From Xanthobacter autotrophicus Py2 (GTDB taxonomy: Bacteria > Pseudomonadota > Alphaproteobacteria > Rhizobiales > Xanthobacteraceae), in the NCBI GenBank assembly GCA_000017645.1, contig CP000781.1:2219501-2283500 (forward strand): a DNA stretch of 64,000 nucleotides. Reading direction: 5' to 3'. The notes below the pieces were generated by a model, which did not search any database, had not been told where the DNA came from, and saw only the letters and a list, made by a program, of their open reading frames with translations. Shown one piece after another: positions 53,189 to 61,208 of this stretch (its first letter is position 1; every line of letters starts with the position of its first letter). Both the position numbers and the translations under genes were made by a program.

Positions 53189-53233
53189 CAGGTCTCTCGG
53201 GAGTTTTGCAGGGATAGGAAAGGGCGGCGCGGA

Positions 53234-54046
53234 CTATAGGCCCGTGCGAGGCGGAGGCAAGGGCCGGCGCAAAGGGTGCCGGCGCCGGACCCGGCGTCCA
53301 ACCCCGCGCCACGCGCGCTGGATGAAGGTCCGCAGCTTCAGCCCTGTCCGGCCGATCATGAGCTCCACGGCGGCGTCGCTCGGCGCGCCCTTGCGGTCGT
53401 AGAGGACATAGCGCGTCAGCACCACGAGCACGATCACCAGCACGCCGGAGAACACCACGTCGGTGAAGAAGTGGCCGCCGAAGGCGATGCGCAAGCCCCC
53501 CGCCACGCTGGCGAAGACCACCGCCGCCACCATGGCCACCGCCCCGGCCGGGCCGGGCACGAGGCTGGCGGGGGCGGTCATCCAGAACCCCAGTGCGCCC
53601 TCGCCGGAGACGAAGGAGCAATTGCCGGGGCAGGTGCCGTCGGTCTCATACCAGGACTTGAAGGCATCGCGGCCGCCGAAGGTATCCACGTGCACCGGCC
53701 GGGGCCGTCCCCATTCCTGCTTCAGGATGCCGTTGACCAAGAGGCCCGGCCCCACCGCCATGGTGAAGGCGAGCAGCACGGCGGCCCGCGCCGGCATGAA
53801 CATCTTGCGGCGCGGGAACAGCAATTTCAGCACGATGGCGATGAAGGCCGGGGCGGCGATGGCCCAGGGGATCCAGTTGGCGAGCGTGCGCACGGTCTGC
53901 GCCCAGGGCGCGCCGGCGAGGACGAAATGGCGCCCGTGCGCATCCCAGAACAGGCTGGCGATGGCCATGTCCCAGTCTGGGAAGACGGTGAACAGGATCG
54001 CCACCGCGGCCCCGATCACCAGCGCGAAGAAAAGCACCCACTTCAA
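53234..54046 (-). CDS. PAP2-superfamily phosphatase, lipid A phosphatase-like
   Basis: The 270-residue inner-membrane protein has six helices and the three PAP2 motifs: LKQEWGRPRPV (K-x6-RP), CSFVSGEGALG (usually PSGH; here Ser-Gly-Glu) and LRIAFGGHFFTDVVF (R-x5-H-x3-D). The SGE form of motif 2 is known in LpxE-like enzymes that remove phosphate from lipid A or undecaprenyl pyrophosphate. I took TTG at 54046, after GGAGG, because the ATGs upstream (54145, 54157) overlap the divergent HCCA gene. If an upstream ATG is real, the protein gains about 35 residues. Confidence 0.8.
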   Translation of the reverse strand: MKWVLFFALVIGAAVAILFTVFPDWDMAIASLFWDAHGRHFVLAGAPWAQTVRTLANWIPWAIAAPAFIAIVLKLLFPRRKMFMPARAAVLLAFTMAVGPGLLVNGILKQEWGRPRPVHVDTFGGRDAFKSWYETDGTCPGNCSFVSGEGALGFWMTAPASLVPGPAGAVAMVAAVVFASVAGGLRIAFGGHFFTDVVFSGVLVIVLVVLTRYVLYDRKGAPSDAAVELMIGRTGLKLRTFIQRAWRGVGRRVRRRHPLRRPLPPPRTGL

Positions 54047-54143
54047 GGCGTCACCCGACCTCCGGTCCCTTTGATCCAACCGCTTGCGGAAAGGCGCTGC
54101 CCCGCCGCAGATTGAGCCAGCGATGTACAGGCAGGACACGCCC

Positions 54144-54758
54144 ATGGCCAGCGGCACCCTCGATTTCTATTATGAGTTCGCCTCGCCCTACTCCTATCTG
54201 GCCGCCGCCCGCATCACGGCGCTGGCCGAGCTGGCGGACGTGCAGGTGGCGTGGAAGCCGTTCCTGCTCGGCCCGATCTTCGCGGGGCAGGGCTATACCA
54301 CCTCGCCCTTCAACACCTATCCGCTCAAGGGCGCCCACATGTGGCGGGACCTCGACCGCCTCGCCGTGCTGGCGCGGCTGCCGCCGGTGACCAGGCCGGA
54401 CCCGTTCCCGGCCAACGGGCTGCTGGCGGCGCGGCTTGCGGTCTATCTCAACGACGCGTGCCGGCCCTCCTTCACCCGGGCGGTGTTCTACGCCGAGTTC
54501 GCCCAGGGCCGCGACATTTCGGACCGCGAGACCCTGCGCCAGATCCTGGCCGGGCTCGGCCATTTCTACGGCGATGTCATTGCCGAGGCGGAGCAGCAGG
54601 AGATCAAGGACCGCCTGCGCCACCAGACCGAGGAGGCCAAGCACCGTGGCATCTTCGGCGCCCCCAGCTTCGTGACGGCGGATCGGGAGCTGTTCTGGGG
54701 CAACGACCGGCTGGAGATGGCCCTCGACCACGCCCGCAGCCTCGCCAGGGTGGGGTGA
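54144..54758 (+). CDS. 2-hydroxychromene-2-carboxylate isomerase-like DsbA-fold protein
   Basis: The 204-residue protein has the HCCA isomerase/DsbA fold. The catalytic Ser region is [17 protein letters not shown], then [10 protein letters not shown], with a C-terminal [20 protein letters not shown]. True isomerases act in naphthalene degradation and use glutathione. No naphthalene genes are near, so the function here is probably a general glutathione-dependent isomerase or related reaction. It precedes ubiE by 98 bases. Confidence 0.88.
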   Translation: MASGTLDFYYEFASPYSYLAAARITALAELADVQVAWKPFLLGPIFAGQGYTTSPFNTYPLKGAHMWRDLDRLAVLARLPPVTRPDPFPANGLLAARLAVYLNDACRPSFTRAVFYAEFAQGRDISDRETLRQILAGLGHFYGDVIAEAEQQEIKDRLRHQTEEAKHRGIFGAPSFVTADRELFWGNDRLEMALDHARSLARVG

Positions 54759-54856
54759 GGATCACGCCGGTGCGTGCGACGCCGGCTTTATGGCGCCGGC
54801 CCGGATCATCCGATAAGGTCCCGGCCCGAAACAACAGCGTGCGGCCAGATTCCCCA

Positions 54857-55669
54857 ATGACGGACCTGAATACGGACCTTAATACGGACCCGAATTCCCA
54901 GCCCGGCGCCGGCGCGCCCCGGACCGAGACCCATTTCGGCTACCGCACGGTTCCGCTCACCGAGAAGCAGTCGCTGGTGGACGACGTGTTCCACAAGGTG
55001 GCGCGCCGCTACGACATCATGAACGACTTCATGTCCGGCGGCCTGCACCGGGTGTGGAAGGATGCGCTGGTCTCCAAAGTGCGCCCGCCGCAGGGCGCGC
55101 GGCCGTTCGAACTGCTGGATCTGGCCGGCGGCACCGGCGACGTGTCGTTTCGGGTGGTGAAGGCGGGCGGCGCGGGCACCCGCGCCACCGTTGCCGACAT
55201 CAACGCCGAGATGCTGGCGGTGGGCCGCGAGCGGGCGGAAAAGCGCGGCCTGGGCGACAAGGTCACCTTCACCGAAGCCAATGCCGAGGCGCTGCCCTTC
55301 CCGGACCAGTCCTTCGACGCAGTCACCATCGCCTTCGGCATCCGCAACGTGCCGCGCATCCCGCTGGCGCTCACCGAGATGCGGCGGGTGCTGAAGCCGG
55401 GCGGCCGCGCCTTCGTGCTGGAATTCTCCAAGGTGGACGTGCCGCTGCTGGACAAGATCTACGAGGCCTATTCCTTCAACGTCATCCCGCAGCTCGGCAA
55501 GCGGGTGGCCGGCGATGCCGAGCCCTACCAGTATCTGGTGGAATCCATCCGCCGCTTCCCCAATCCGGACGTGTTCGCCAACATGATGCGTGAGGCCGGC
55601 TTCTCCCGCGTCGACTTCACGCGCATGACCGGCGGCGTGGTGGCCCTGCACTGGGGCTGGCGCATCTGA
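54857..55669 (+). CDS. ubiE: Ubiquinone/menaquinone C-methyltransferase UbiE
   Basis: The 270-residue SAM-dependent enzyme methylates the quinone ring. Motif I is [18 protein letters not shown], and the family signatures [20 protein letters not shown] and [18 protein letters not shown] are intact. The N-terminus has a short tandem repeat ([12 protein letters not shown]), from a 12-base unit in the DNA. It lies 19 bases before ubiB on the same strand; the two act together in ubiquinone synthesis. Confidence 0.95.
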   Translation: MTDLNTDLNTDPNSQPGAGAPRTETHFGYRTVPLTEKQSLVDDVFHKVARRYDIMNDFMSGGLHRVWKDALVSKVRPPQGARPFELLDLAGGTGDVSFRVVKAGGAGTRATVADINAEMLAVGRERAEKRGLGDKVTFTEANAEALPFPDQSFDAVTIAFGIRNVPRIPLALTEMRRVLKPGGRAFVLEFSKVDVPLLDKIYEAYSFNVIPQLGKRVAGDAEPYQYLVESIRRFPNPDVFANMMREAGFSRVDFTRMTGGVVALHWGWRI

Positions 55670-55688
55670 TGGCGCGCGGCCTTTGACC

Positions 55689-57260
55689 ATGATCTTCTTT
55701 CTCGCCGCCGACGCGGCGCGGCTCGCCCGCGCCGGCTACGTGCTCGCCCGCGAAGGCGTGCTCTCCCTCATGTCGCCGGCGGCGGCGCCGCCCCTGGCGC
55801 GCCCGCTGCTGCGCATCGCCCGGCTGATCGCCCGCAAGGATGCCGGCAGCCGTCCGGCGCGCTTCTCCGCGGCCCTGTCCCGGCTCGGCCCGTCCTATGT
55901 GAAGCTCGGCCAGTTCCTCGCCACCCGGCCGGACGTGGTGGGCGCCTCGGTGGCCCGCGACCTGGAAGTGCTGCAGGACCGCATGCCCATCATCGGGCAG
56001 GAGGTGGCGGAGGCCACCGTCGCCGAGGCCTTCGAGCGGCCGGTGCACGAGGTCTATGCGCAGTTCGGCCCGGCGGTGGCCGCGGCCTCCATCGCCGAGG
56101 TCCACAAGGCCGAGGTGGCGGACAAGGACGGCACCCGCCACACGGTGGCGGTGAAGATCCTGCGGCCCGGCGTGGAGCGTCGCTTCTCCTCCGACATGGG
56201 CTCGTTCCGCCGCATCGCCCATTTTGCCGAGGCCAATTTTGCCGAGGCCCGGCGGCTGCGGCTGGAAACCGTGGTGGATACGCTGGCCCGCTCGGTGTCC
56301 ATGGAAATGGACCTGCGCCTTGAGGCCGCCGCCTATGCGGAGCTGGCCGAGAACATCGGCGCGGACAAGGAAATCCACGTCCCCCGCGTGGACTGGGACC
56401 GCTCCGGCCGCGAGGTGCTGACCACCGAATGGATCGACGGCATCAAGCTCTCCGACAAGGAGGCGCTGGTCGCGGCCGGGCACGATCTCAAGGAGATCGC
56501 CCGCGTCGTCATGCAGTCGTTCCTGAAGCAGGCCATGCGCGACGGCTTCTTCCACGCCGACATGCATCCCGGCAATTTGTTCGTGGATGCCCAGGGCCGC
56601 CTCGTGATCGTGGATTGCGGCATCATGGGCCGCCTTGGCCTGAAGGAGCGGCGCTTCCTCGCCGAGATCCTCTACGGTTTCATCACCCGCAACTGGCGGC
56701 GCACGGCGGAAGTGCATTTCGAGGCCGGCTACGTGCCGCTCCATCACTCGGTGGATGATTTCGCCCTGGCCATCCGCGCCATCGGCGAGCCGATCCACTC
56801 GCGCACCGCCGACCAGATCTCCATGGCCCGCCTTCTGGCGCTGCTGCTGGAGGTGACCGCTTTGTTCGACATGCAGACCCGGCCCGAGCTGCTGCTGCTG
56901 CAGAAGACCATGGTGGTGGTGGAAGGCGTCGCCCGCTCCCTCGATCCGCAGCTCGACATGTGGAAGACGGCCCGCCCGGTGGTGGAGGACTGGATCGCCG
57001 GCAATCTCGGGCCCGTCGGCCAGCTCCAGCGCGCCGGCGGCGGCCTGTCCGAAATGGCCCATTTCGCCGCCACCTTGCCGGGGCTTCTCACCCGCACCGG
57101 GCGGGTGATGGAGCAGCTCGACGTGGCGACGCGGGACGGGCTGAGCCTGTCGCCCGCCTCCCTTGAGGGCATCGGCCGCGCCGAGGCCAAGCGCGCCTTC
57201 TGGGGCAACCTCGCCCTGTGGGTCATCGCCGCCGCCCTGCTGGGCATCTGGCTGGGGTGA
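55689..57260 (+). CDS. ubiB: Ubiquinone biosynthesis regulatory protein kinase UbiB
   Basis: The 523-residue atypical kinase-like protein (ADCK/COQ8 group) supports coenzyme Q synthesis. The KxGQ motif is SYVKLGQFLATRPDV, the Ala-rich loop is GPAVAAASIAEVHKAEV, the ATP-binding Lys is in VAVKILRPGVERRF, and the catalytic-like HADMHPGNLFVDAQGRLVIV is intact with DCG. C-terminal hydrophobic residues (LALWVIAAALLGIWLG) form a membrane anchor. ATG at 55689 was used. Confidence 0.94.
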   Translation: MIFFLAADAARLARAGYVLAREGVLSLMSPAAAPPLARPLLRIARLIARKDAGSRPARFSAALSRLGPSYVKLGQFLATRPDVVGASVARDLEVLQDRMPIIGQEVAEATVAEAFERPVHEVYAQFGPAVAAASIAEVHKAEVADKDGTRHTVAVKILRPGVERRFSSDMGSFRRIAHFAEANFAEARRLRLETVVDTLARSVSMEMDLRLEAAAYAELAENIGADKEIHVPRVDWDRSGREVLTTEWIDGIKLSDKEALVAAGHDLKEIARVVMQSFLKQAMRDGFFHADMHPGNLFVDAQGRLVIVDCGIMGRLGLKERRFLAEILYGFITRNWRRTAEVHFEAGYVPLHHSVDDFALAIRAIGEPIHSRTADQISMARLLALLLEVTALFDMQTRPELLLLQKTMVVVEGVARSLDPQLDMWKTARPVVEDWIAGNLGPVGQLQRAGGGLSEMAHFAATLPGLLTRTGRVMEQLDVATRDGLSLSPASLEGIGRAEAKRAFWGNLALWVIAAALLGIWLG

Positions 57261-57300
57261 ACGCAAGGCGCGTCGGTATGAAAACCCGCCGCCCGTCCGC

Positions 57301-58068
57301 TCACTCCGGCATGGATTGCGGGAGGCGCACCCGACCCGCCGGCGCCGGGCTGCCCACGAGGCTGCCGTCCAGCGCCGGTTCCAGCACCGGGGCGAGGCGG
57401 GGCTTGCGGGCGGGGATGGGGCGATAGAGCTGCTTGGTCGCCTCCACCACCAGCACGCCGGAGAATGGCAAAGAGAACTGGGCGCCGACGCGCTCCCATG
57501 CCACCGCCGTGCGCAGGAACCAGCGGCTCGGCGGCGCATAAAGTGCCTCGTTCCAGCCCACGGGGGTGAACAGGGCCTGCCGCAGCAGCGCCACCACCTG
57601 GCCGCGGGAGAACGGGCGGCCGTTGCCGAACGGCGTGGTGTCGATCCGGGCCCACACCCCGCGCCGGTTGGGCACCACCGCCAGCAGCCGCCCGCCAGGA
57701 GCCAGCACCCGCCACACCTCGCTCAGCATCTCAGCGGCATTGGGGGTCATCTCCAAAGCGTGCACCGCCACCACCCGGTCCATGCTGGCGGTGGGAAACG
57801 GCAGCAGGGTCTCGTCGGCCAGCGTTGCCAGCGTCGGCGCGGCGGAGGGCCAGCGCACCACCCCCTGCGCCGCCGGCATCACCGCAAGGCAGCGCTCGGC
57901 CTCCTCGCGGAACACGCCGAGGTAAGGTGTCGCATAGCCGAGGCCCAGGACGCGCAGGTTGGTGACGTTGTCGAAGCGCGAGCGGATGGCCCGCCCCAGC
58001 AGGCGCCGCGTCATGATACCGAGGGGCTGGGCGTAGAAATTGCGCAGGTCGACGACGTCGAGAAACAT
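57301..58068 (-). CDS. SAM-dependent methyltransferase (Methyltransf_11 type)
   Basis: The 255-residue protein has the class I Rossmann core. A degenerate motif I lies in LRVLGLGYATPYLGVFREEA, the acidic post-I position in MDRVVAVHALEMT, and the conserved strand SEVWRVLAPGGRLLAVVPNR is clear. The substrate is unknown. It begins MFLDVVDLRNFYAQPLG after an AGAAGGGGATCC site and is divergent from gloB. Proteins of this kind are commonly found beside gloB in alphaproteobacteria, which supports a conserved pairing. Confidence 0.87.
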   Translation of the reverse strand: MFLDVVDLRNFYAQPLGIMTRRLLGRAIRSRFDNVTNLRVLGLGYATPYLGVFREEAERCLAVMPAAQGVVRWPSAAPTLATLADETLLPFPTASMDRVVAVHALEMTPNAAEMLSEVWRVLAPGGRLLAVVPNRRGVWARIDTTPFGNGRPFSRGQVVALLRQALFTPVGWNEALYAPPSRWFLRTAVAWERVGAQFSLPFSGVLVVEATKQLYRPIPARKPRLAPVLEPALDGSLVGSPAPAGRVRLPQSMPE

Positions 58069-58236
58069 GGATCCCCTTCTCCCGGCCGCCACCGGTCTGC
58101 CGAACACGGGGTGTGCACACCCCGCCGGCCGCTCTTCCGCTCGGCGGCTTAATAGAGGATCATGCCGGCCGCGTCCGCAACCCATTCGGGCGCTGTGTCG
58201 AATGCCGTTCCGCTCGCGCTCCGGAGACCCGAGACC

Positions 58237-59010
58237 GTGCCAGCCGAAATCCGCCTCGTCCCCTGCCTCTCCGACAATTATGCCGTCCTGATCCACGATC
58301 CGGTCACCGAGGCGACCGCCGTGGTGGACGTGCCCGAGGCGACTCCCGTCATCGCGGCGCTGGAGAAGGAGGGCTGGAACCTCACCCACATCCTCGTCAC
58401 CCATCACCACGCCGACCACACCCAGGGCATCCCGGCGGTGAAGGCGCGATTCGGCGCCACCGTGGTGGGGCCGAAATCCGAGGCCGACAAGATCCCCGGC
58501 CTCGACGTGACGGTGGTGGACGGCGATCCGGTGGCGGTGGGCTCGCTGGTAGGGCGGGTGCTGGAGACCCCCGGCCACACCGCCGGCCCCGCCACCTACC
58601 TGTTCGAGGGCGAGAAGCTGCTGTTCGCCGGCGATACCCTGTTCACCCTTGGCTGCGGCCGGCCGCTGGAATGCGAGCCGCCGGTGCTGTGGGACTCGCT
58701 GCAGCGCCTGCGTGCACTGCCCGAGGACCTTCAGGTCTACAGCGGCCACGAATACACCCTGGCCAATGCCCGCTTCGCCGCCACGGTGGACCCGGACAAT
58801 CCCGCCCTCATCCGCCTTTATGGCGATGCGCAGCGCAAGCGGGACGCCGGCTCCCCCACCATTCCCTCGCGGCTGGGCGACGAGGTGGCCGCCAACCCCT
58901 TCCTGCGCGCGGACGATCCCGGCATGGCGGAGCGTCTCGGCATGGCGGGGGCCGAGCCGGCCCTCGTCTTCACCGAGCTGCGGCTGCGCAAGAACGCCTT
59001 CAAGGGCTGA
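58237..59010 (+). CDS. gloB: Hydroxyacylglutathione hydrolase (glyoxalase II)
   Basis: The 257-residue metallo-beta-lactamase-fold enzyme hydrolyses S-lactoylglutathione in methylglyoxal detoxification. The metal motif is ILVTHHHADHTQGIPAVKAR, with later ligands in ETPGHTAGPATYLF, LLFAGDTLFTLGCGRPLE and YSGHEYTLANARFA. GTG at 58237 follows GGAGACC and gives the normal family length; an ATG 25 codons earlier is less likely. The DUF985 gene starts four bases after its stop. Confidence 0.94.
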   Translation: MPAEIRLVPCLSDNYAVLIHDPVTEATAVVDVPEATPVIAALEKEGWNLTHILVTHHHADHTQGIPAVKARFGATVVGPKSEADKIPGLDVTVVDGDPVAVGSLVGRVLETPGHTAGPATYLFEGEKLLFAGDTLFTLGCGRPLECEPPVLWDSLQRLRALPEDLQVYSGHEYTLANARFAATVDPDNPALIRLYGDAQRKRDAGSPTIPSRLGDEVAANPFLRADDPGMAERLGMAGAEPALVFTELRLRKNAFKG

Positions 59011-59013
59011 ACC

Positions 59014-59478
59014 GTGGCTGATGGGCTCAACGGGCTGACCGCCGAGGAGGTGGTCGCCCTCCTCCAGCTCCAGCCGCACCCGGAGGGCGGGCATTTCCGC
59101 GAGACCTTCCGGGATCGGCCGGCGGGCCGCGATGCTGCAGGCGGGGCGCGGGGCGCCTCCACCGCCATCTATTTCCTGCTGAAAGAGGGCCAGCGCTCCC
59201 ACTGGCACCGGGTGGACGCGGCCGAAATCTGGCACTGGCATGCCGGCGCGCCGCTGACGCTTGCCATCGCCGATGGCGAAGGCCGGCGCGAGCTGGCGCT
59301 GGGGCCGGATCTCAAGGCGGGGGAGAGGCCGCAGGCGGTGGTGCCGCCGTTCGCGTGGCAGGCGGCGCAAAGCCGGGGGGCGTGGACGCTGGTGGGCTGC
59401 ACCGTGGCGCCGGCGTTCCAGTTCGAGGGCTTCGAACTGGCCCCGCCCGGCTGGGAGCCGGACGAAGGGCCGGCTTAG
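59014..59478 (+). CDS. DUF985-type cupin protein
   Basis: The 154-residue cupin has VVALLQLQPHPEGGHFRETF, STAIYFLLKEGQRSHWHRVD (metal-binding His), EIWHWHAGAPLTLAIAD and FAWQAAQSRGAWTLVGCTVA. It resembles a family sometimes linked to sugar epimerase or acetylation chemistry; no firm function is known. GTG at 59014 overlaps nothing and lies just after gloB, so the two likely form an operon. Confidence 0.87.
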   Translation: MADGLNGLTAEEVVALLQLQPHPEGGHFRETFRDRPAGRDAAGGARGASTAIYFLLKEGQRSHWHRVDAAEIWHWHAGAPLTLAIADGEGRRELALGPDLKAGERPQAVVPPFAWQAAQSRGAWTLVGCTVAPAFQFEGFELAPPGWEPDEGPA

Positions 59479-59520
59479 CGCCCGTCTGGAAATCGAAAAG
59501 AGGCATAGCCGCAAGCGCCA

Positions 59521-59633
59521 GCGTCATGCCCGGGCTTGTCCCGGGTATCCACGCCGAACCGCTTGGGAAGGCTTGCCAAAATTATTCCAGGCATCGCCGC
59601 GTGGAGGGCCGGGACAAGCCCGGCCGTGACGGC
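59521..59633. repeat. Rhizobial-type palindromic intergenic repeat
   Basis: Two about 33-bp arms (starting CGTCATGCCCGGGCTTGTCC and its near-complement ending at about 59633) flank a 45-base spacer; I count about five mismatches. Repeats with this core, GGGCTTGTCCCGG, are scattered in many Hyphomicrobiales genomes. It lies between the cupin gene and ecfG, both of which end here. Confidence 0.75.
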
Positions 59634-59716
59634 GGTCAGAGCCTGAGAAGGAGGGGAGCGCCAAGCCCGCGCGGCGACTGAGCGAAGTCAGCGTCCCGGG
59701 CGGCGATGGAGCGCGA

Positions 59717-60262
59717 TCAGCCGACGCTGCGGGCGGCCGACAAGGCGACCGCGTCACCTTCCACCACGTCGGCGGTGTTCTCGGCGCCCATGAGCACCAG
59801 CAGCTTGGCGCGGGCGCGGTTCACCCGGCTCTTGATGGTGCCCAGCGCGCAGCCGCACACCTCCGCCGCTTCCTCATAGGACAGGCCCGCCGCGCCCACC
59901 AGCACCAGCGCCTCGCGCTGGTCGTCGGGCAGCCGGGCCAGGGCCTCCTTGAGGGAGGACAGGGTCGCCGACCATTCCTGGCTCGGACCGATGTTGGTGT
60001 CCTGCTGGGCCAGGGCGCTCATGCCGTCGTTCTCGCGGCGGCGCTTGCGGATCTCGGTGTAATAGGTGTTGCGCAGGATCGTGAAGAGCCATGCGCGCAG
60101 GTTCGTGCCCGGATCGAACTTGTCCATGTTGGACAAGGCCTTGAGCAGGGTTTCCTGCACCAGGTCGTCGGCTTCCGTGCGGTTGCGTGTCAGCGACCGC
60201 GCGAAGGCGCGCAGCGCCGGGAGGAATTCGAGCACCTGCGTGCGCAGGGCGGCGGCATCCAT
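59717..60262 (-). CDS. ecfG: General stress response sigma factor EcfG
   Basis: The 181-residue ECF sigma factor reads RSLTRNRTEADDLVQETLLK in region 2.1-2.2, with KALSNMDKFDPGTNLRAWLF and TILRNTYYTEIRKRRRENDG. Region 4 is LSSLKEALARLPDDQREALV then SYEEAAEVCGCALGTIKSRV. This is the ECF15/EcfG type, which is held by the anti-sigma NepR and released by phosphorylated PhyR. The start at 60262 (MDAAALRTQV) gives the normal length; 60316 is an alternative. A match to its own promoter type lies 317 bases upstream of the start codon. Confidence 0.93.
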   Translation of the reverse strand: MDAAALRTQVLEFLPALRAFARSLTRNRTEADDLVQETLLKALSNMDKFDPGTNLRAWLFTILRNTYYTEIRKRRRENDGMSALAQQDTNIGPSQEWSATLSSLKEALARLPDDQREALVLVGAAGLSYEEAAEVCGCALGTIKSRVNRARAKLLVLMGAENTADVVEGDAVALSAARSVG

Positions 60263-60578
60263 GTCTCGACGACCCCTTTCCGGGAGATCCCCTTCGCGAT
60301 CCGCGAGCAAGTCCATTCGGTGACCTATCTTTCGGGCGAAACGGTGGGGCAACGCAGGGTGTTGCCGGGAAGGGCGTTGCGGCGGTTCACAGCGCGAGAT
60401 CCTGTACGAAGCGCCCGGCGGTCTGGCGCACCGCAGAGGGGCGCCGGGCCAAGAAAACGAGTCCCCGCACGCCGTCGTCCTCCCTGAAATCCCCGGTCCC
60501 GACCGGCTTGCGCCGAACGGGACACCAGCCGTATCAAAGCCGCGCCGCACGCAAGCTCGGCCTTTCGTCATGTCGTTC
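60263..60578 (-). other. Long leader between the EcfG-type promoter and ecfG
   Basis: A nepR gene (about 60 codons, with a VPDRFLDLL-like motif) would be expected in this position, but none of the three minus-strand frames fits. A 27-codon frame starts at a GTG near 60460 after AGGGAGGACGACGGC and ends near 60396 with RQTAGRFVQDLAL; it is too short and dissimilar to call NepR. Otherwise the stretch shows nothing. Confidence 0.45.
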
Positions 60579-60604
60579 AACGTCGCCACGGGCCTGTCGG
60601 TTCC
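60579..60604 (-). promoter_or_regulatory. EcfG-dependent promoter of ecfG
   Basis: On the minus strand GGAAC (60600-60604) is followed after 17 bases by CGTT (60579-60582), matching the EcfG consensus GGAAC-N16-17-CGTT. It would make ecfG self-activating. Confidence 0.7.
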
Positions 60605-60634
60605 ATCACTGGCGCCGGTATCCGGAGGCTGCGC

Positions 60635-60925
60635 TCAGGTGGTGCCGCCGGTGGGGGGCGTGCCGCCCGACTGGCTGCTCTTCTGCCCGCCCTTCTGTCC
60701 GGCCTGCGAGGCCAGAGCCCGGTCGCGGGAGAAGCTGCGATGCTCGTCGGCGACGCTCTGCCCGCCCTTGCGGCCGGCTTCCGCCGCCAGCGCGCGATTC
60801 TGGAAAAAGCTGCGCTTTTCGGCGGGAACGCTTTCGCCGCCCTTGCGGGCGATGGCCTTCTGCTTCTCCGCATCCATGGCGGCGAACCCGCGTTGCGACG
60901 TGCCCTTGGTTCGAGCCTTGTCCAT
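60635..60925 (-). CDS. KGG-repeat stress protein
   Basis: The 96-residue hydrophilic protein carries KGG motifs as in GsiB and YciG: AIARKGGESVPAEKRSFFQN, then AEAGRKGGQSVADEHRSFSR and AGQKGGQK. Such proteins rise strongly in stationary phase and general stress and are thought to protect other molecules during drying or salt shock. The start MDKARTKGTS follows GGAGCAGAGC. An EcfG-like promoter lies about 160 bases upstream, so it probably belongs to the PhyR-EcfG regulon. Ser/Thr/Gly-rich tail. Confidence 0.88.
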   Translation of the reverse strand: MDKARTKGTSQRGFAAMDAEKQKAIARKGGESVPAEKRSFFQNRALAAEAGRKGGQSVADEHRSFSRDRALASQAGQKGGQKSSQSGGTPPTGGTT

Positions 60926-61080
60926 GTGCTCTGCTCCTGCCAATTGGGACCGTATCGCCATGGCGATACCCCTTGAACCGGATCTGGTCGGATGTTTCGG
61001 CGGATCCGTCTCCCGATCCTTTGAGAATGCGGTGCCCGGTGGGCTTGCTCGGCAAGCCGTTCGGCGCCTGCTTCTAGGAC

Positions 61081-61105
61081 AACGAGCCAGGGCGGCTCCG
61101 GTTCC
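61081..61105 (-). promoter_or_regulatory. EcfG-dependent promoter of the KGG gene
   Basis: GGAAC (61101-61105) and CGTT (61081-61084) are separated by 16 bases on the minus strand, a full match to the EcfG consensus. The leader to the KGG start is about 150 bases. Confidence 0.65.
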
Positions 61106-61208
61106 GATTGAACCGCCCAAGTTTGAGCCGGCGCTCGGCCCGATCCTGCAGTCGTGAGGAAAAACCGCCGTTTCCGCCCCGGTGCCCGGCACCGGCGTGC
61201 GGAAGGCT

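Noticed and set aside
58069..59514. N-terminal extension of the methyltransferase frame across gloB and the cupin gene
   Set aside because: Antisense to two clear genes; the ATG at 58066-58068 with AGAAGGGG upstream gives a normal methyltransferase.
60325..60537. 70-codon minus-strand frame as NepR
   Set aside because: Sequence is Arg/Pro/Gly-rich and lacks the conserved helices of NepR; no ribosome site.
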